DNA from: Chitinophagaceae bacterium
GTDB lineage: Bacteria; Bacteroidota; Bacteroidia; Chitinophagales; Chitinophagaceae
Direction of reading: 5' to 3'
Assembly (NCBI GenBank): GCA_016786845.1
Contig: JAEUVB010000023.1
Coordinates: 1 to 64,000 of the forward strand
Length of the DNA stretch: 64,000 nt
The notes beneath the pieces were generated by a model. It was not told the origin of the DNA. It ran no database searches and was given only the letters and a program-made list of their open reading frames with translations. Each line of letters begins with the position of its first letter. The stretch's first letter is position 1. Both the position numbers and the translations under genes were made by a program. Positions 50,683 through 61,179 of this stretch are shown here, one piece after another.

Positions 50683-50985
50683 GTGAAAAAAGTATTCCTC
50701 ATTTTGTCGTTCATCTGTTGTTGTATGATCCTATGGCAGGGATATGATTATGACCGCCCCGATCAGTACAAAACCGGTCAGAAAATATCGAAGGATGGAT
50801 GTACGGATTTGGAAGACTCGGATCATGAAAATAAGAAAAAGGATCCTCTACCATTTTTGACTTTATCAAACAGTTTTCACATCCGATTCAATCATACCCA
50901 TACGCCAATATTCCCCGAATCGAATACTTATTGGAGTCCTCACCATTTCCCGGTTGATGACAACCCTCCGGAGACCATTTCCTGA
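50683..50985 (+). CDS. Small exported His-rich protein upstream of the exporter operon
   Basis: A 100-aa protein with a GTG start. The N-terminal signal-like segment is M-K-K-V-F-L-I-L-S-F-I-C-C-C. The mature part is polar and rich in Asp, Lys, Pro and His, with H-I-R-F-N-H-T-H-T near 65-73 and S-P-H-H-F near 85-89. A metal-binding or secreted peptide role is possible, not shown. It lies 142 bp upstream of the ABC gene on the same strand, so it may be cargo or an accessory of that system. Confidence 0.5.
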   Translation: MKKVFLILSFICCCMILWQGYDYDRPDQYKTGQKISKDGCTDLEDSDHENKKKDPLPFLTLSNSFHIRFNHTHTPIFPESNTYWSPHHFPVDDNPPETIS

Positions 50986-51127
50986 TGACTTTACATCGGG
51001 CTTCCGTTATGCATTCATAATTCGTAATTTTCTACTTTTAACTGACGTTATTTCCTTCTTTGTCATAGAATGTGGCAGGTGTGTAGACTACCATCTCAAA
51101 TCGTTCATTCATCTACAAAATTTCAAC

Positions 51128-52786
51128 ATGCGCACAACCAAATCTTATAAGAAACTGAGTGAGTTACTCATTCATCATCGAAAAGATATATACAGCATCT
51201 ACCTATTTGCTATTTTCAGCGGCATCATACAACTATCGCTTCCTTTGGGGGTGCAGGCCATTATTGGATTTGTAATGGGAGGAGCCTTTTCATCTTCACT
51301 GGCCATCTTAATTAGCCTAGTTATACTTGGGGTACTTTTTGCCGGACTGATGCAGATTCAGCAAATGAAAATCATTGAAAAAATCCAACAAAAAATATTC
51401 CATTATTATGCGTTTCTATTTAACCAACGCATAGTTAGTGTAGACTTGAAAAAAACAGATGAAGTCTATTTTCCGGAACTGATGAACCGATTTCTGGATG
51501 TGAGTACCTTACAGAAAAGCTTTTCCAAAATACTATTGGATATTCCCATAGCGAGCATACAAATCTTGCTCGGATTGATCATGGTTTCCATCTACAACCC
51601 TTTATTCCTGATACTAGTTCTGATCATGTTGGGAATTGTGATCCTGATATTCTATATCACTGGAAAAAAAGGGTTGGAAACCAGTATTAAAGAAAGTTCA
51701 AATAAATATGATGTGACGGGTTGGTTGGAAGAAGTGGCCCGTATGATTCATTCTTTCAAGTTGAATAAGGCATCAGCATATGATACAAAGAGACTCGACC
51801 GGCATGTAAATGGTTATCTGACTTATAGAACCAAGCATTTTAAGATTCTGTTGTTTCAATTTAAAAATCTTGTATTTGTCAAAATACTTATTACTTCTGC
51901 GATGCTGGTCGTGGGCACCTATTTGCTTATTCATCAAGAACTCAATATCGGTCAATTTGTAGCTGCAGAAATTATTATCATCACGATGATAGGGTCGGTA
52001 GAGAAAATCATCATTAATCTCGATAGTTTCTATGATGCATTAACCTGTCTCGACAAACTTGAAACGATACAGGAAGAATGGTATGAACAAAATGGTCAAA
52101 CACCATTTCAGTCATCCGGCAAAGGCATGAGCATTACATTGAATGATGTCAGCTTCGGATACCATCCTGAAGCTCCTTTATTCAAAAAAATGAACCTGAA
52201 TATTCGTGCCGGCGAAAGGGTGGCCATTCAGGGAAAAGATGGCAGTGGCAAATCCAGCCTACTAAGGCTATTCTCTACCCATTATACTCCGGATTCCGGC
52301 ACCATATTATATGACAATCTACCCTTAAGAAACTATGAATTATCAAGCTTAAGATCCAATATAGGTATGGTCTTTAATAAGCCGGATCTGTTCAAAGGCA
52401 GCATTTATGAAAATGTTTCTTTTGGACGATCGGACATACACCCTGAGAGAATTATGTCTTTGGCAAAGATTTTAAAACTGGACGGTTTCATCAATAGCAG
52501 TCCTCAGGGTTTAGATACCCAAATTGACACCATAGGAAAGAGACTTTCGCGCACACTCATTCGCAAATTGTTGCTGCTTCGCGCATTGATTCATGAGCAA
52601 TCATTAATCTTGTTAGAGGATCCGTTTGTAGAACTTGAAGAAGAGGTTGTGAATCATATTTTGAACTACTTCCAAACCTCTTTAAAAAACTCGACCATCA
52701 TCGTGATCAGTAATGACCCCGATCACTCGAAAATATTTAATCAACAGATCCAGTTATCTGAAAACCAATTTATTATCCAAAGTTAA
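51128..52786 (+). CDS. ABC exporter, fused membrane and ATPase domains
   Basis: About 552 aa from the ATG at 51128; the longer upstream frame is not needed. Six transmembrane helices (about 20-300) precede an ATPase domain with Walker A G-K-D-G-S-G-K-S (about 369-376). The ATPase is atypical: the usual L-S-G-G-Q signature reads L-S-R-T-L, and the Walker B end reads L-L-E-D-P instead of L-D-E-P. There is no C39 peptidase domain. It is followed after 9 bp by an HlyD-type adaptor and then a TolC-type channel, so it is the inner-membrane part of a type I-like exporter. Confidence 0.85.
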   Translation: MRTTKSYKKLSELLIHHRKDIYSIYLFAIFSGIIQLSLPLGVQAIIGFVMGGAFSSSLAILISLVILGVLFAGLMQIQQMKIIEKIQQKIFHYYAFLFNQRIVSVDLKKTDEVYFPELMNRFLDVSTLQKSFSKILLDIPIASIQILLGLIMVSIYNPLFLILVLIMLGIVILIFYITGKKGLETSIKESSNKYDVTGWLEEVARMIHSFKLNKASAYDTKRLDRHVNGYLTYRTKHFKILLFQFKNLVFVKILITSAMLVVGTYLLIHQELNIGQFVAAEIIIITMIGSVEKIIINLDSFYDALTCLDKLETIQEEWYEQNGQTPFQSSGKGMSITLNDVSFGYHPEAPLFKKMNLNIRAGERVAIQGKDGSGKSSLLRLFSTHYTPDSGTILYDNLPLRNYELSSLRSNIGMVFNKPDLFKGSIYENVSFGRSDIHPERIMSLAKILKLDGFINSSPQGLDTQIDTIGKRLSRTLIRKLLLLRALIHEQSLILLEDPFVELEEEVVNHILNYFQTSLKNSTIIVISNDPDHSKIFNQQIQLSENQFIIQS

Positions 52787-52795
52787 CCCTGCCCC

Positions 52796-54115
52796 ATGTC
52801 CACTTATACAGAAACTACATCCTATCAAAATATATACCGTGTTGATCAATCTAATCGACTTAAACGATTTATGTTATGGATCTTACTGGCATTTATTCTC
52901 ATTCTCTTTCTGCCCTGGACTCAAAACATCAGAAGTAAAGGCAAAGTAACTACGCTGCGCCAGGAACAAAGGGCACAGTTAGTGAATACCATTATTGGAG
53001 GTCGTATCATAAAATGGTATGTCAAAGAAGGAGACTTTGTGAAAGCCGGAGATACTATTGCACAATTATCGGAGATTAAGGACGATTATCTGGATCCCAA
53101 TTTATTACAGCGGACCGGTGAGCAATTAGATGCTAAAGAGATGAGTGTAACCTATTATGAAGGAAAAGCAGAAGCGACTAAAAGCCAGATCGAAGCCTTA
53201 AATCTGGCACGTGAAATAAAAATGCAGCAGTTACAAACTAAACTGTCACAATTAAGATTAAAAATTCAATCGGACAGTGCGACTTATATTGCTGCCAAAA
53301 ACGATTATACCATTGCTCAAAAGCAGTTTCAGCGACAACAGGAATTATACAATCAGGGATTGGTATCGCTGGTACAACTTGAACAAAGAAATATCACCTT
53401 ACAAACCAGTCTTGCCCGGCAAACTACCGCTGAAAATAATCTTACCAATTCCAGACAGGAAATCGGCATTATCCAATTAGAACTGAATGGTGTAACACAG
53501 GATTATAATGATAAAATCAACAAAGCCTTGGGAGACCAGATGCAGTCCATGTCGCAAAAAGTGAGCGGCCAGGCTGAAGCGTCCAAGCTTAAAAATCAAT
53601 ATGACAATTATAAGATTCGAAATGGACTATACTATATCATCGCACCGCAGGAAGGGCAAATTGTGCAGGCGAAGCGCAGCGGTATTGGTGAAATTATTAA
53701 AGAAGGCGAAACCTTGGTACAAATTGTTCCCCGACAAACGGCTCTGGCAGTTGAAATATTTGTAAAGCCCGTAGATATTCCATTATTGAAAACAGGCCAG
53801 AAAATACGATTCATGTTTGATGGATTTCCGGCTATCGTTTTCAGTGGTTGGCCCGAAGCCAGTTATGGTACTTTTGGCGGCATAGTGACAGCTATAGAGA
53901 ATAATGTTTCTGCTTCAGGCATGTACAGAGTGTTGGTTCAGGAAGACACCACAGACAAAAAATGGCCGGCAACATTACGCATAGGTACCGGGGCTCAATC
54001 TATTGCATTACTGAAAGATGTACCGATTGGATATGAACTGTGGCGGAACATCAATGGCTTCCCCCCCGATTATTATGGCGATGAACAAACAAAAGAAAGC
54101 AAACCAACCAAATAA
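52796..54115 (+). CDS. HlyD-family periplasmic adaptor
   Basis: A 439-aa membrane-fusion protein. A short cytoplasmic N-terminus, one transmembrane helix (about 27-45), a biotinyl-lipoyl-like beta hairpin (G-G-R-I-I-K-W-Y-V-K-E-G-D-F-V-K-A-G-D-T-I), a long coiled coil (about 100-275), a second lipoyl half (A-P-Q-E-G-Q-I-V-Q-A) and a C-terminal beta barrel. It links the ABC protein encoded upstream to the TolC protein encoded downstream, with 9-bp spacers on both sides. Confidence 0.92.
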   Translation: MSTYTETTSYQNIYRVDQSNRLKRFMLWILLAFILILFLPWTQNIRSKGKVTTLRQEQRAQLVNTIIGGRIIKWYVKEGDFVKAGDTIAQLSEIKDDYLDPNLLQRTGEQLDAKEMSVTYYEGKAEATKSQIEALNLAREIKMQQLQTKLSQLRLKIQSDSATYIAAKNDYTIAQKQFQRQQELYNQGLVSLVQLEQRNITLQTSLARQTTAENNLTNSRQEIGIIQLELNGVTQDYNDKINKALGDQMQSMSQKVSGQAEASKLKNQYDNYKIRNGLYYIIAPQEGQIVQAKRSGIGEIIKEGETLVQIVPRQTALAVEIFVKPVDIPLLKTGQKIRFMFDGFPAIVFSGWPEASYGTFGGIVTAIENNVSASGMYRVLVQEDTTDKKWPATLRIGTGAQSIALLKDVPIGYELWRNINGFPPDYYGDEQTKESKPTK

Positions 54116-54124
54116 GGAGAGCGC

Positions 54125-55528
54125 ATGAAGATTAGTATATTAATGACTTTCGGTTTGGCGCTATTCCTCCATCAGGGTTATTCGCAAAAAAACATTCTGC
54201 GTGAGGATGCATTATTGGATATGGTTAGGCAGTACCACCCCCTTTCGCTGCAAGCTGATATGCGTATCGATATGGCTGAAGCGGATGTATTAAAGGCACG
54301 TGCCGGTTTTGATCCTGTTTTGCAAGCAGGGACTTCCGAAAAAGAACTGGGCAATACGACTTATTACCGATATCGTCAGTCGGAAATCAATATTCCAACG
54401 TGGTACGGCATAGAAGTCTATACGGGTATTGAACAGGTTGGTGGATTGCGAACAGACCCTCAGGAAACAACAGGAAATTCATCTTATGCCGGCGTCAGTC
54501 TTTCCTTATTGAAAGGCCTCTTGCTGGATAAACGACGAGCCAGTTTACAACAGGCTAAAGTACTGGCCAAGCAAAGTGAAACAGAAAAAAAGGTTGTACT
54601 GAATCATCTGCTTTTTGAGGCAGCATGGCATTACTGGAATTGGGTATCGGCTTACCAACGCTTAAAAATCCTAAATGACGCGATTACCGTCAATGAGAGC
54701 CGCGTACAATTTACCCGTTCTATGGTAACCTTTGGTGAGCGTCCGGCGATCGACACCGTTGAAGCATTGGTGCAATTACAAAGTTTCGAGGCTCAACGAA
54801 ATGAAATGGAACTTGAATATCGTAAAGCTGCCTTGATGCTTTCTGCTTTTACCTGGAATGAAAATGGTCGTCCCGTAGACCTCATGGATGACTTTATTCC
54901 TGATGTAAGTTATAGTTATGCTGATTCCATGAAATACATGACGTATACTTTTTTAGAATTGAGGGAACAAGCCCTGCAAGCCCATCCCGAATTGAAAATT
55001 TATCAGCACAAATATGATTTTCTAATGATAGAAAAGAAACTGATGTTTCAGGAATTATTACCCAGTTTAAAGGTTAAATACAATCAATTAGGTAAGAATT
55101 TCGACATGATATCGACCGTTAATCAAAGTTTACTGAACCAGAATTACAATTACGGTATATCCTTCAGTATGCCGCTTAGAGTTTCTCAAGGACGAGCAGA
55201 ATTTCGAAAAGCCGGATTGAAGTTGAAGCAAAACGAACTGGATCTGCAACTCAAAATCCGACAAATCGATACGAAAGTACAAGCGGGTTATACCGGTTTA
55301 CAGAACCTTCAAAAGCAAATTGATTTGATGAGAAATATGCTTCGAAATCAAACATTGTTGGTACAAGGGGAAGAACTCCGTTTTCAGCAGGGCGAAAGTA
55401 CCTTGTTTGTGTTAAACAGCCGGGAACAGAAAAAAATTGAAACAGACCTGAAACTGATGGAATTCGTCATCAAGTATTATCAACAACAAGCTGCTTTGAT
55501 GCGCGATTGCGGATGGATGTTAAAATAA
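54125..55528 (+). CDS. TolC-family outer-membrane channel
   Basis: A 467-aa protein with a signal peptide (to G-Y-S-Q near 21) and two repeated helical halves with short beta parts, as in TolC (A-E-A-D-V-L-K-A-R-A-G-F-D-P near 50 and R-A-E-F-R-K-A-G-L-K-L-K-Q-N-E-L near 360). It completes the tripartite exporter as the outer-membrane duct. A GGAG just upstream of the ATG is an unusually good ribosome-binding site for this window. Confidence 0.92.
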   Translation: MKISILMTFGLALFLHQGYSQKNILREDALLDMVRQYHPLSLQADMRIDMAEADVLKARAGFDPVLQAGTSEKELGNTTYYRYRQSEINIPTWYGIEVYTGIEQVGGLRTDPQETTGNSSYAGVSLSLLKGLLLDKRRASLQQAKVLAKQSETEKKVVLNHLLFEAAWHYWNWVSAYQRLKILNDAITVNESRVQFTRSMVTFGERPAIDTVEALVQLQSFEAQRNEMELEYRKAALMLSAFTWNENGRPVDLMDDFIPDVSYSYADSMKYMTYTFLELREQALQAHPELKIYQHKYDFLMIEKKLMFQELLPSLKVKYNQLGKNFDMISTVNQSLLNQNYNYGISFSMPLRVSQGRAEFRKAGLKLKQNELDLQLKIRQIDTKVQAGYTGLQNLQKQIDLMRNMLRNQTLLVQGEELRFQQGESTLFVLNSREQKKIETDLKLMEFVIKYYQQQAALMRDCGWMLK

Positions 55529-55714
55529 AGGAATTGAATAGTCATCTTTCCACTTTTTCTTTACCGAATCACAGAATCATCTGATCATTTTTTTCGCTCA
55601 CAATGCTCTTAAAAACAATGTAACTGAAGTCATGATGATCCATAAAGCTTCAAATTGCCGAATCGGCATTTTAACCTATTTTTACTGCTCCGAAAACTTT
55701 CTCCTGTACCTACT

Positions 55715-58543
55715 ATGAAAATATTTTTCACCCTTTGCTTTTTCTTGTGTTCTTCAATTGGTTTTTCTCAGGGTGGTGTATGGACTTGGATGAAAGGTGC
55801 CAATACCGGTAACAATAGCGGCAGCTACGGTGTAAAAGGTGTAGCGGCACCCACCAATAATCCCCCGGGAAGATATCAGGCCGCATATTGGCGCGATCTG
55901 CAAGGGAATTTTTGGATTTTCGGAGGCTCCACACTGACGGGGGTTCTGAACGATTTATGGAAGTATGATGTCAGCACCAATCAATGGACATGGGTAAGTG
56001 GTGCTTCTTTGTATTCGGCTCAAACAGGCAATTTCGGTGTGCAAGGAATTCCATCTACCTTGAATTTTCCCTCCGCCCGTGCATGGTCCAATAGCTGGAC
56101 GGATCTTAATGGCGATTTATGGATGTTTGCCGGACAAGGCGTAAGTGCCACAGGCTCTTCCGGAGTGCTCAATGATCTTTGGAAATATAATATTGCAACC
56201 AATGAATGGACCTGGGTGAAAGGAAGTTCGAATATCAACCAAAATGCAAGTTATGGCAGCATGGGTGTCTCCTCGCCTTTCAACGATCCGGGTGCCCGAT
56301 ACGAATGCAAATCAGGTTGGGTAGATGCCTTTGGTGATTTATGGATGAGTGGCGGCAATCGTACCCCTTCATCATCAGACTATCTGGGAGATGTGTGGAG
56401 ATATGAAATCGCAACCAATCAATGGACCTGGATGAAGGGCCCCAATACGGTCAATGATCCCGGGAATTATGGCATATTGGGGGTCGAAAGTCCACTTAAC
56501 TTACCACCTTCACGATGGAGCTATACCAAATGGAAAGGCAATGACGGCAACTTTTACACTTTTGCAGGTCGTACCCTATTAGGAACATTGAATGACCTTT
56601 GGCGCTTTAATCCGGTAACCAACAATTGGACTTGGGTGAGCGGAACCAGTGTCATGAATAACCCGGGCACTTTTGTGGGGCAATGTAATCCCGACAGCTT
56701 TGCCTACCCGCCCTCACGATACGAAACTCAAACGGCACAAACCATTGGATGCTCCGATGTGTTTTGGACTTTCGGGGGACAGAGTTACACCTTCATTTTA
56801 TATAATGATTTATGGATTTATAATACCGCTACCAATAAATGGACCTGGGTGAGTGGCAGTAGCACCGGAAATAGTCCGGGGAACTATGGCACTCAAGGTG
56901 TACCGAATACCAACAATATGATTTCTGCCCGTATGGGTAGTTGCATGTGGACGGACAACAACAGTAACGTGTGGGTTTTTGGAGGACAATACAATTATAC
57001 TTACTACAACGATGTTTGGCGCTTTCAGCCCGACACCACCTGTTTTAGTGCTCCATTGGTAGCTTCTTTCAATTTGCTTCCACCGGTCGACAGTGTGATT
57101 TGTCTGGGCGATACGGCACAAATCCTGATACCGGCAACGGCAACGGTAAGTTGGTCACCCAATGTTGGAGTCTACCCGAATACAGACACATCCATTTTGA
57201 ATTTCTCTCCCGGCTCCAATACAACCTATACAGTCACCGGAGTGGACACAGGAATTTGTCCGGGTAACGACACCCTGATCTTTTCACTTTATATCAACTC
57301 GGCCAATGCAGCCAATATCAACCCACCTCAAGATACGGTCATTTGTTTTGGCGAAACATCTATTTTGCCGCTCGATCCTAATCTGAATGTCAGCATAACC
57401 CCTTTTAGTGGGATAACGGTGAATACGGATACTTCTATGGTCTATTTTTCTCCGACACAAACCACAACGTATACCGTCATTGGCAGGTATGGGTCTTGTT
57501 CACTTCCGGATACCGCTATATTTACCATGATTGTCAATCCTGTGAATACAGTCACCATTACACCTCCCCTTCCTTTAAGTATTTGTCAGGGCGAATCGAC
57601 GAGCATGAGTTTGGACCCGGCATGGCAAATTACCTATAGTCCGGGTAACGGCGTAACACCTAATATAGACACTTCTTTACTCACATTCTCACCGTCATCG
57701 ACCACAACCTATACGATTACCGGTATATCCACAGGCCAATGCCCCGATACCACGATCAGTGTCTTCAATATTCAGGTAACTCCTTATACACCGGTGCTCT
57801 TACCCGTATACCCCAATACGGTCATCTGTGCCGGTCAATCGCACAGCATCTCTGTTCCCGGCAATCTTTCTTATACGATTACGCCTTCTGCCTCTGCTGG
57901 CACGAATGCAGATACCAGTGTCATCAGCTTTTCCCCTTCAAGCCTGACCACCTATACCCTTATTGCTTCCGGAGGCCCTTGTACTTTACCGGATACCATC
58001 ACCCTGTCGGTGGATGTGCGCCCATCTCCTATTGCAATTTTTACATTGAATCCGAATACAGCTACTTTGAAAAATGCCGTATTCACACTCAATAATCAAT
58101 CTCAAAATGCGGTATCCTATAGTTGGTTTCTGAACAATGTCTATTTTTCCAGTCAAACCAATGTAAGCAAGAAAATAACTGATACCGGGGCTTTCTGCAT
58201 ACAACTGGTTGCGCTCGCCAATAATGCTTGTACCGATACCGCTGAACTTTGCGGCACAGTTACACAAGATCCAACATATATATACTTGCCCAATGCCTTC
58301 ACACCCAATGGAGATGGGCGAAATGATGAGTTTAAACCTGTAGCTGAAAATGTAAGCTTTCTCAAATTCATAGTGTACGATCGATGGGGAAATGAGGTTT
58401 TCAATAGTTCCAACGGCACCTGGGGATGGGATGGAAAATTCAAGGGGCGTGAAATGCCGCCGGATACCTATTTCTATTATTTTAGTTATCTCATCAATGG
58501 TAAAAAGGAAGAAAAAAAGGGCGATGTGACTTTGTTGAGATAG
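55715..58543 (+). CDS. Secreted Kelch-repeat protein with T9SS type B sorting domain
   Basis: About 942 aa from the ATG at 55715, with a signal peptide (to G-F-S-Q). Six or so Kelch units follow (about 20-450), each with N-D-L-W-K/R-Y/F...T-N-x-W-T-W-V. Four Ig/PKD-like beta repeats of about 80 residues come next (S-P-S-S-T-T-T-Y-T-I-T type). The C-terminal type B sorting/gliding-motility domain has L-P-N-A-F-T-P-N-G-D-G-R-N-D-E-F and Y-D-R-W-G-N-E-V-F. It is a cell-surface protein, probably adhesive. Confidence 0.92.
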   Translation: MKIFFTLCFFLCSSIGFSQGGVWTWMKGANTGNNSGSYGVKGVAAPTNNPPGRYQAAYWRDLQGNFWIFGGSTLTGVLNDLWKYDVSTNQWTWVSGASLYSAQTGNFGVQGIPSTLNFPSARAWSNSWTDLNGDLWMFAGQGVSATGSSGVLNDLWKYNIATNEWTWVKGSSNINQNASYGSMGVSSPFNDPGARYECKSGWVDAFGDLWMSGGNRTPSSSDYLGDVWRYEIATNQWTWMKGPNTVNDPGNYGILGVESPLNLPPSRWSYTKWKGNDGNFYTFAGRTLLGTLNDLWRFNPVTNNWTWVSGTSVMNNPGTFVGQCNPDSFAYPPSRYETQTAQTIGCSDVFWTFGGQSYTFILYNDLWIYNTATNKWTWVSGSSTGNSPGNYGTQGVPNTNNMISARMGSCMWTDNNSNVWVFGGQYNYTYYNDVWRFQPDTTCFSAPLVASFNLLPPVDSVICLGDTAQILIPATATVSWSPNVGVYPNTDTSILNFSPGSNTTYTVTGVDTGICPGNDTLIFSLYINSANAANINPPQDTVICFGETSILPLDPNLNVSITPFSGITVNTDTSMVYFSPTQTTTYTVIGRYGSCSLPDTAIFTMIVNPVNTVTITPPLPLSICQGESTSMSLDPAWQITYSPGNGVTPNIDTSLLTFSPSSTTTYTITGISTGQCPDTTISVFNIQVTPYTPVLLPVYPNTVICAGQSHSISVPGNLSYTITPSASAGTNADTSVISFSPSSLTTYTLIASGGPCTLPDTITLSVDVRPSPIAIFTLNPNTATLKNAVFTLNNQSQNAVSYSWFLNNVYFSSQTNVSKKITDTGAFCIQLVALANNACTDTAELCGTVTQDPTYIYLPNAFTPNGDGRNDEFKPVAENVSFLKFIVYDRWGNEVFNSSNGTWGWDGKFKGREMPPDTYFYYFSYLINGKKEEKKGDVTLLR

Positions 58544-58726
58544 TTGTCAAAACAAACGTCCAATCATGCTTTTAGGGCCTTGAATATATCATAGGATTCC
58601 TTGCATAGTCTAAATCACTTTTTATCTTTACGAAAATGAAGCCGTGGCATATTCTTTGATAGGTCTTGAAGGAAATCGAAGAGAATATGAATTCATTCAT
58701 TTATTGATCATTACCAGACAGCGCGC

Positions 58727-61081
58727 ATGAGACTATTTATTCTGTTATTTTTATTGACCATTACCATTCCCTTAAGGAGTTGGTCTCAGGATAAACCATC
58801 AGAAGAAGAAACATCGGGTAAGAAAAGTAAACGTTCGGCCAAGGTAGTGATCACTCCCGGATTGGCTCCACTTGAATCAAGCTTTGTATTGGGAAATGCC
58901 GCTTTGGATCCCGGCACACAAATATTATTTAACGAGTATTTGCGTACAGGTCGTATCATCTACACATCCGGCACCCAAAACAATATCGTGACCCATCCAT
59001 TTCAGGTCAGCTTTGAAAATGGTAAAAGTAATTACACCATAGGCCAGCAAAGTCAAACGCAATTCAACTTAAACGATGCATTAAATCCGAATTACACCGG
59101 ACAAGATTTTTTGAACAGGGGCAAGTCTATTCTCAAGTTAAATAATGGTCATTTGATTGCCATTAAGTCGGGCATCACCAAACGTAATGTAAGCGCCAAA
59201 GCTGAATGGGTTAATTTTCCCAATTGGGAATCCAATGCCAAATCCTTCAAGAATGATCCGGGGCAAAAAAAAGCAGAATATTTTTTCCGTTCAGTCGACA
59301 GTGGTTTTAGTTGGCAAGAAATTGCCATGTTGGATCCAGAGTCTAATTTCGAAGGTTGGGCAGCATGGCCTACCATCAATGATGATGGGAAAGGAACACT
59401 TTCACCCGGTGGTTTTCATCAAACAGCCTATCACTACGATAATTGGTCAGGACGTATCTATATGAGCATGCAAGGCCGCGCCGGCTTTGATCCGAAACTG
59501 AAAGAGAAATACAAAAGAACGGATAAAAGTCCTGATCTCAGTACATACACCGGCATTGCTTATTCAGACGATACTTGTAAGACCTGGAAATTATTGTGGG
59601 AACGTAAGGGAATAGAAACCCCTATCGCGATGACCACCACCGCAGACGGGCGTTTTGTTGCAGTCTATGTTTTTCAGGGTAATCCCAATATATTATACAC
59701 TACACCTGGGTTTAATCAAAAACAATTTTTATCCATTAAACATACCGGCGCGGGCTCCGACACCCGCTACCTCAATAGTCGGGTTTTTACCCTTCCGGCT
59801 TTGTATCGTTGTGAAAATGATACCTTATCTTCCATACGTGCCACTACATCGCCTCAACTTTCCATTGTTCGACAAGGGCAAAATTCGGTTCGTCTTTGTG
59901 TAAATATTCAGGATCCCAAAACAGGCCGGCAAGGTTTGGCCATAGCGAGATTTAACCTGAATGGTGGTATGAATTTTTCTGAACAGGAGTATTTATTTAG
60001 TGAACATCCGGAATGGTCCATACCTTATGCCACTTTTATCTCTTCCTCTTTAGCGGATTGTCCCGGACATTCATTTTCATCCGATAATGCCGTATTGTAT
60101 TATTTGGAATCGACCCGTAGAAATAAAAATCAAGGTAAATTGGTGGCCAATGCCAACTATCGATTGTACGGAGAAACCGGGATACAAAAAATGGGCCCGC
60201 TCAATACCCAAAGCGGACAAGCACAAACATTTAATGCCGATGCAGCACAACAAGGAGCTACCCTTCAGGGGGCCGCATTTTATGCGAATGATACCATGTC
60301 CTATATGACCTTTTGGAACATGAATCAAAAATTGAACGGAAATGTGATCAGTAGAAAAAATGATACCATAAAATTGAAGACTTTATTGATGAAGTTGCGC
60401 AAAGGATTTGATGATGAAACGGGAATGGTTTGGTTTGCAGAAGCCCATGGAGGCATCATTCATCACGATCAAAATACATCGCAAACAGGATCTCAACTCA
60501 AAGTCATTGCCGAATCTCCAAGTCGACGCACCTTTTGGGGATTTACATTTGGAAATGTTTATCGTGATCGCCTGGGCGCCTCGATTGGGTTTCAACTGAG
60601 TACCATTGAACAACAAATTAAATTCACCGATCTGTCTAATGATTATCAAACCGTTTTACCTAAAAACCGTATCGTTGATATCCCCATCAATTTACAATAT
60701 CGTTTTATGATTTTGTATAAAAGACTCTATGCTATTCCGGCCATAGGTTTTGACATCTTATTTATTGGCGCCGGTGAAAATGCAGATCCCCATTACAGAA
60801 CGATTAAAGGAAATAATGGGAAAGAGATTGCCTACAGTTATCAAACTCTCATCAGTAAACCAACGGCACTATCCATTCGTGCAGGAGTGGCTGCGGAATA
60901 TTTACTCTTTTCCAAATGGAGCGTACAGTTTAAAGCCGATTTCCTCGATGTATTCGAAAATGAAATTAGCACCACTATTTTTGAAACACCGGAGAAACCT
61001 GAAGGTGTATTTCGCAACAGCCTCGGAGGCTTCCGAGAAAGTTTAATTCTCCGTTATTATTTCTCGTCTTTGAAGAAATAA
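58727..61081 (+). CDS. Exported propeller protein with C-terminal outer-membrane-barrel-like domain
   Basis: A 784-aa protein with a signal peptide (to S-W-S-Q). The N-terminal about 580 residues look like a BNR/sialidase-type beta-propeller with Asp-box-like words S-V-D-S-G-F-S-W and S-D-D-T-C-K-T-W. The last about 190 residues are alternating hydrophobic strands ending L-R-Y-Y-F-S, like an outer-membrane barrel. No sialidase catalytic Arg triad could be assigned. A surface-exposed propeller on a small barrel anchor is a possible reading. It stands alone. Confidence 0.7.
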   Translation: MRLFILLFLLTITIPLRSWSQDKPSEEETSGKKSKRSAKVVITPGLAPLESSFVLGNAALDPGTQILFNEYLRTGRIIYTSGTQNNIVTHPFQVSFENGKSNYTIGQQSQTQFNLNDALNPNYTGQDFLNRGKSILKLNNGHLIAIKSGITKRNVSAKAEWVNFPNWESNAKSFKNDPGQKKAEYFFRSVDSGFSWQEIAMLDPESNFEGWAAWPTINDDGKGTLSPGGFHQTAYHYDNWSGRIYMSMQGRAGFDPKLKEKYKRTDKSPDLSTYTGIAYSDDTCKTWKLLWERKGIETPIAMTTTADGRFVAVYVFQGNPNILYTTPGFNQKQFLSIKHTGAGSDTRYLNSRVFTLPALYRCENDTLSSIRATTSPQLSIVRQGQNSVRLCVNIQDPKTGRQGLAIARFNLNGGMNFSEQEYLFSEHPEWSIPYATFISSSLADCPGHSFSSDNAVLYYLESTRRNKNQGKLVANANYRLYGETGIQKMGPLNTQSGQAQTFNADAAQQGATLQGAAFYANDTMSYMTFWNMNQKLNGNVISRKNDTIKLKTLLMKLRKGFDDETGMVWFAEAHGGIIHHDQNTSQTGSQLKVIAESPSRRTFWGFTFGNVYRDRLGASIGFQLSTIEQQIKFTDLSNDYQTVLPKNRIVDIPINLQYRFMILYKRLYAIPAIGFDILFIGAGENADPHYRTIKGNNGKEIAYSYQTLISKPTALSIRAGVAAEYLLFSKWSVQFKADFLDVFENEISTTIFETPEKPEGVFRNSLGGFRESLILRYYFSSLKK

Positions 61082-61143
61082 CAGGCAAGATGCTGAATGA
61101 AATTCAACATCCGATAAATTTTCCTGTTCCAACACACGATTCC

Positions 61144-61175
61144 TTTGGCATGTGAAAGGGTTTGATGTACTTTTG
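61144..61175 (+). promoter_or_regulatory. Perfect Bacteroidota promoter of the phosphohexomutase gene
   Basis: TTTG at 61144-61147, a 20-bp spacer and TACTTTTG at 61168-61175 match the consensus at every fixed position. The ATG at 61180 is only 5 bp further, so the transcript would be leaderless or nearly so. Confidence 0.65.
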
Positions 61176-61179
61176 TGAT

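Noticed and set aside
57739..58095. A 118-residue frame inside the Kelch/T9SS gene
   Set aside because: It is an out-of-phase frame in the Thr/Pro-rich repeat region of a well-supported gene.
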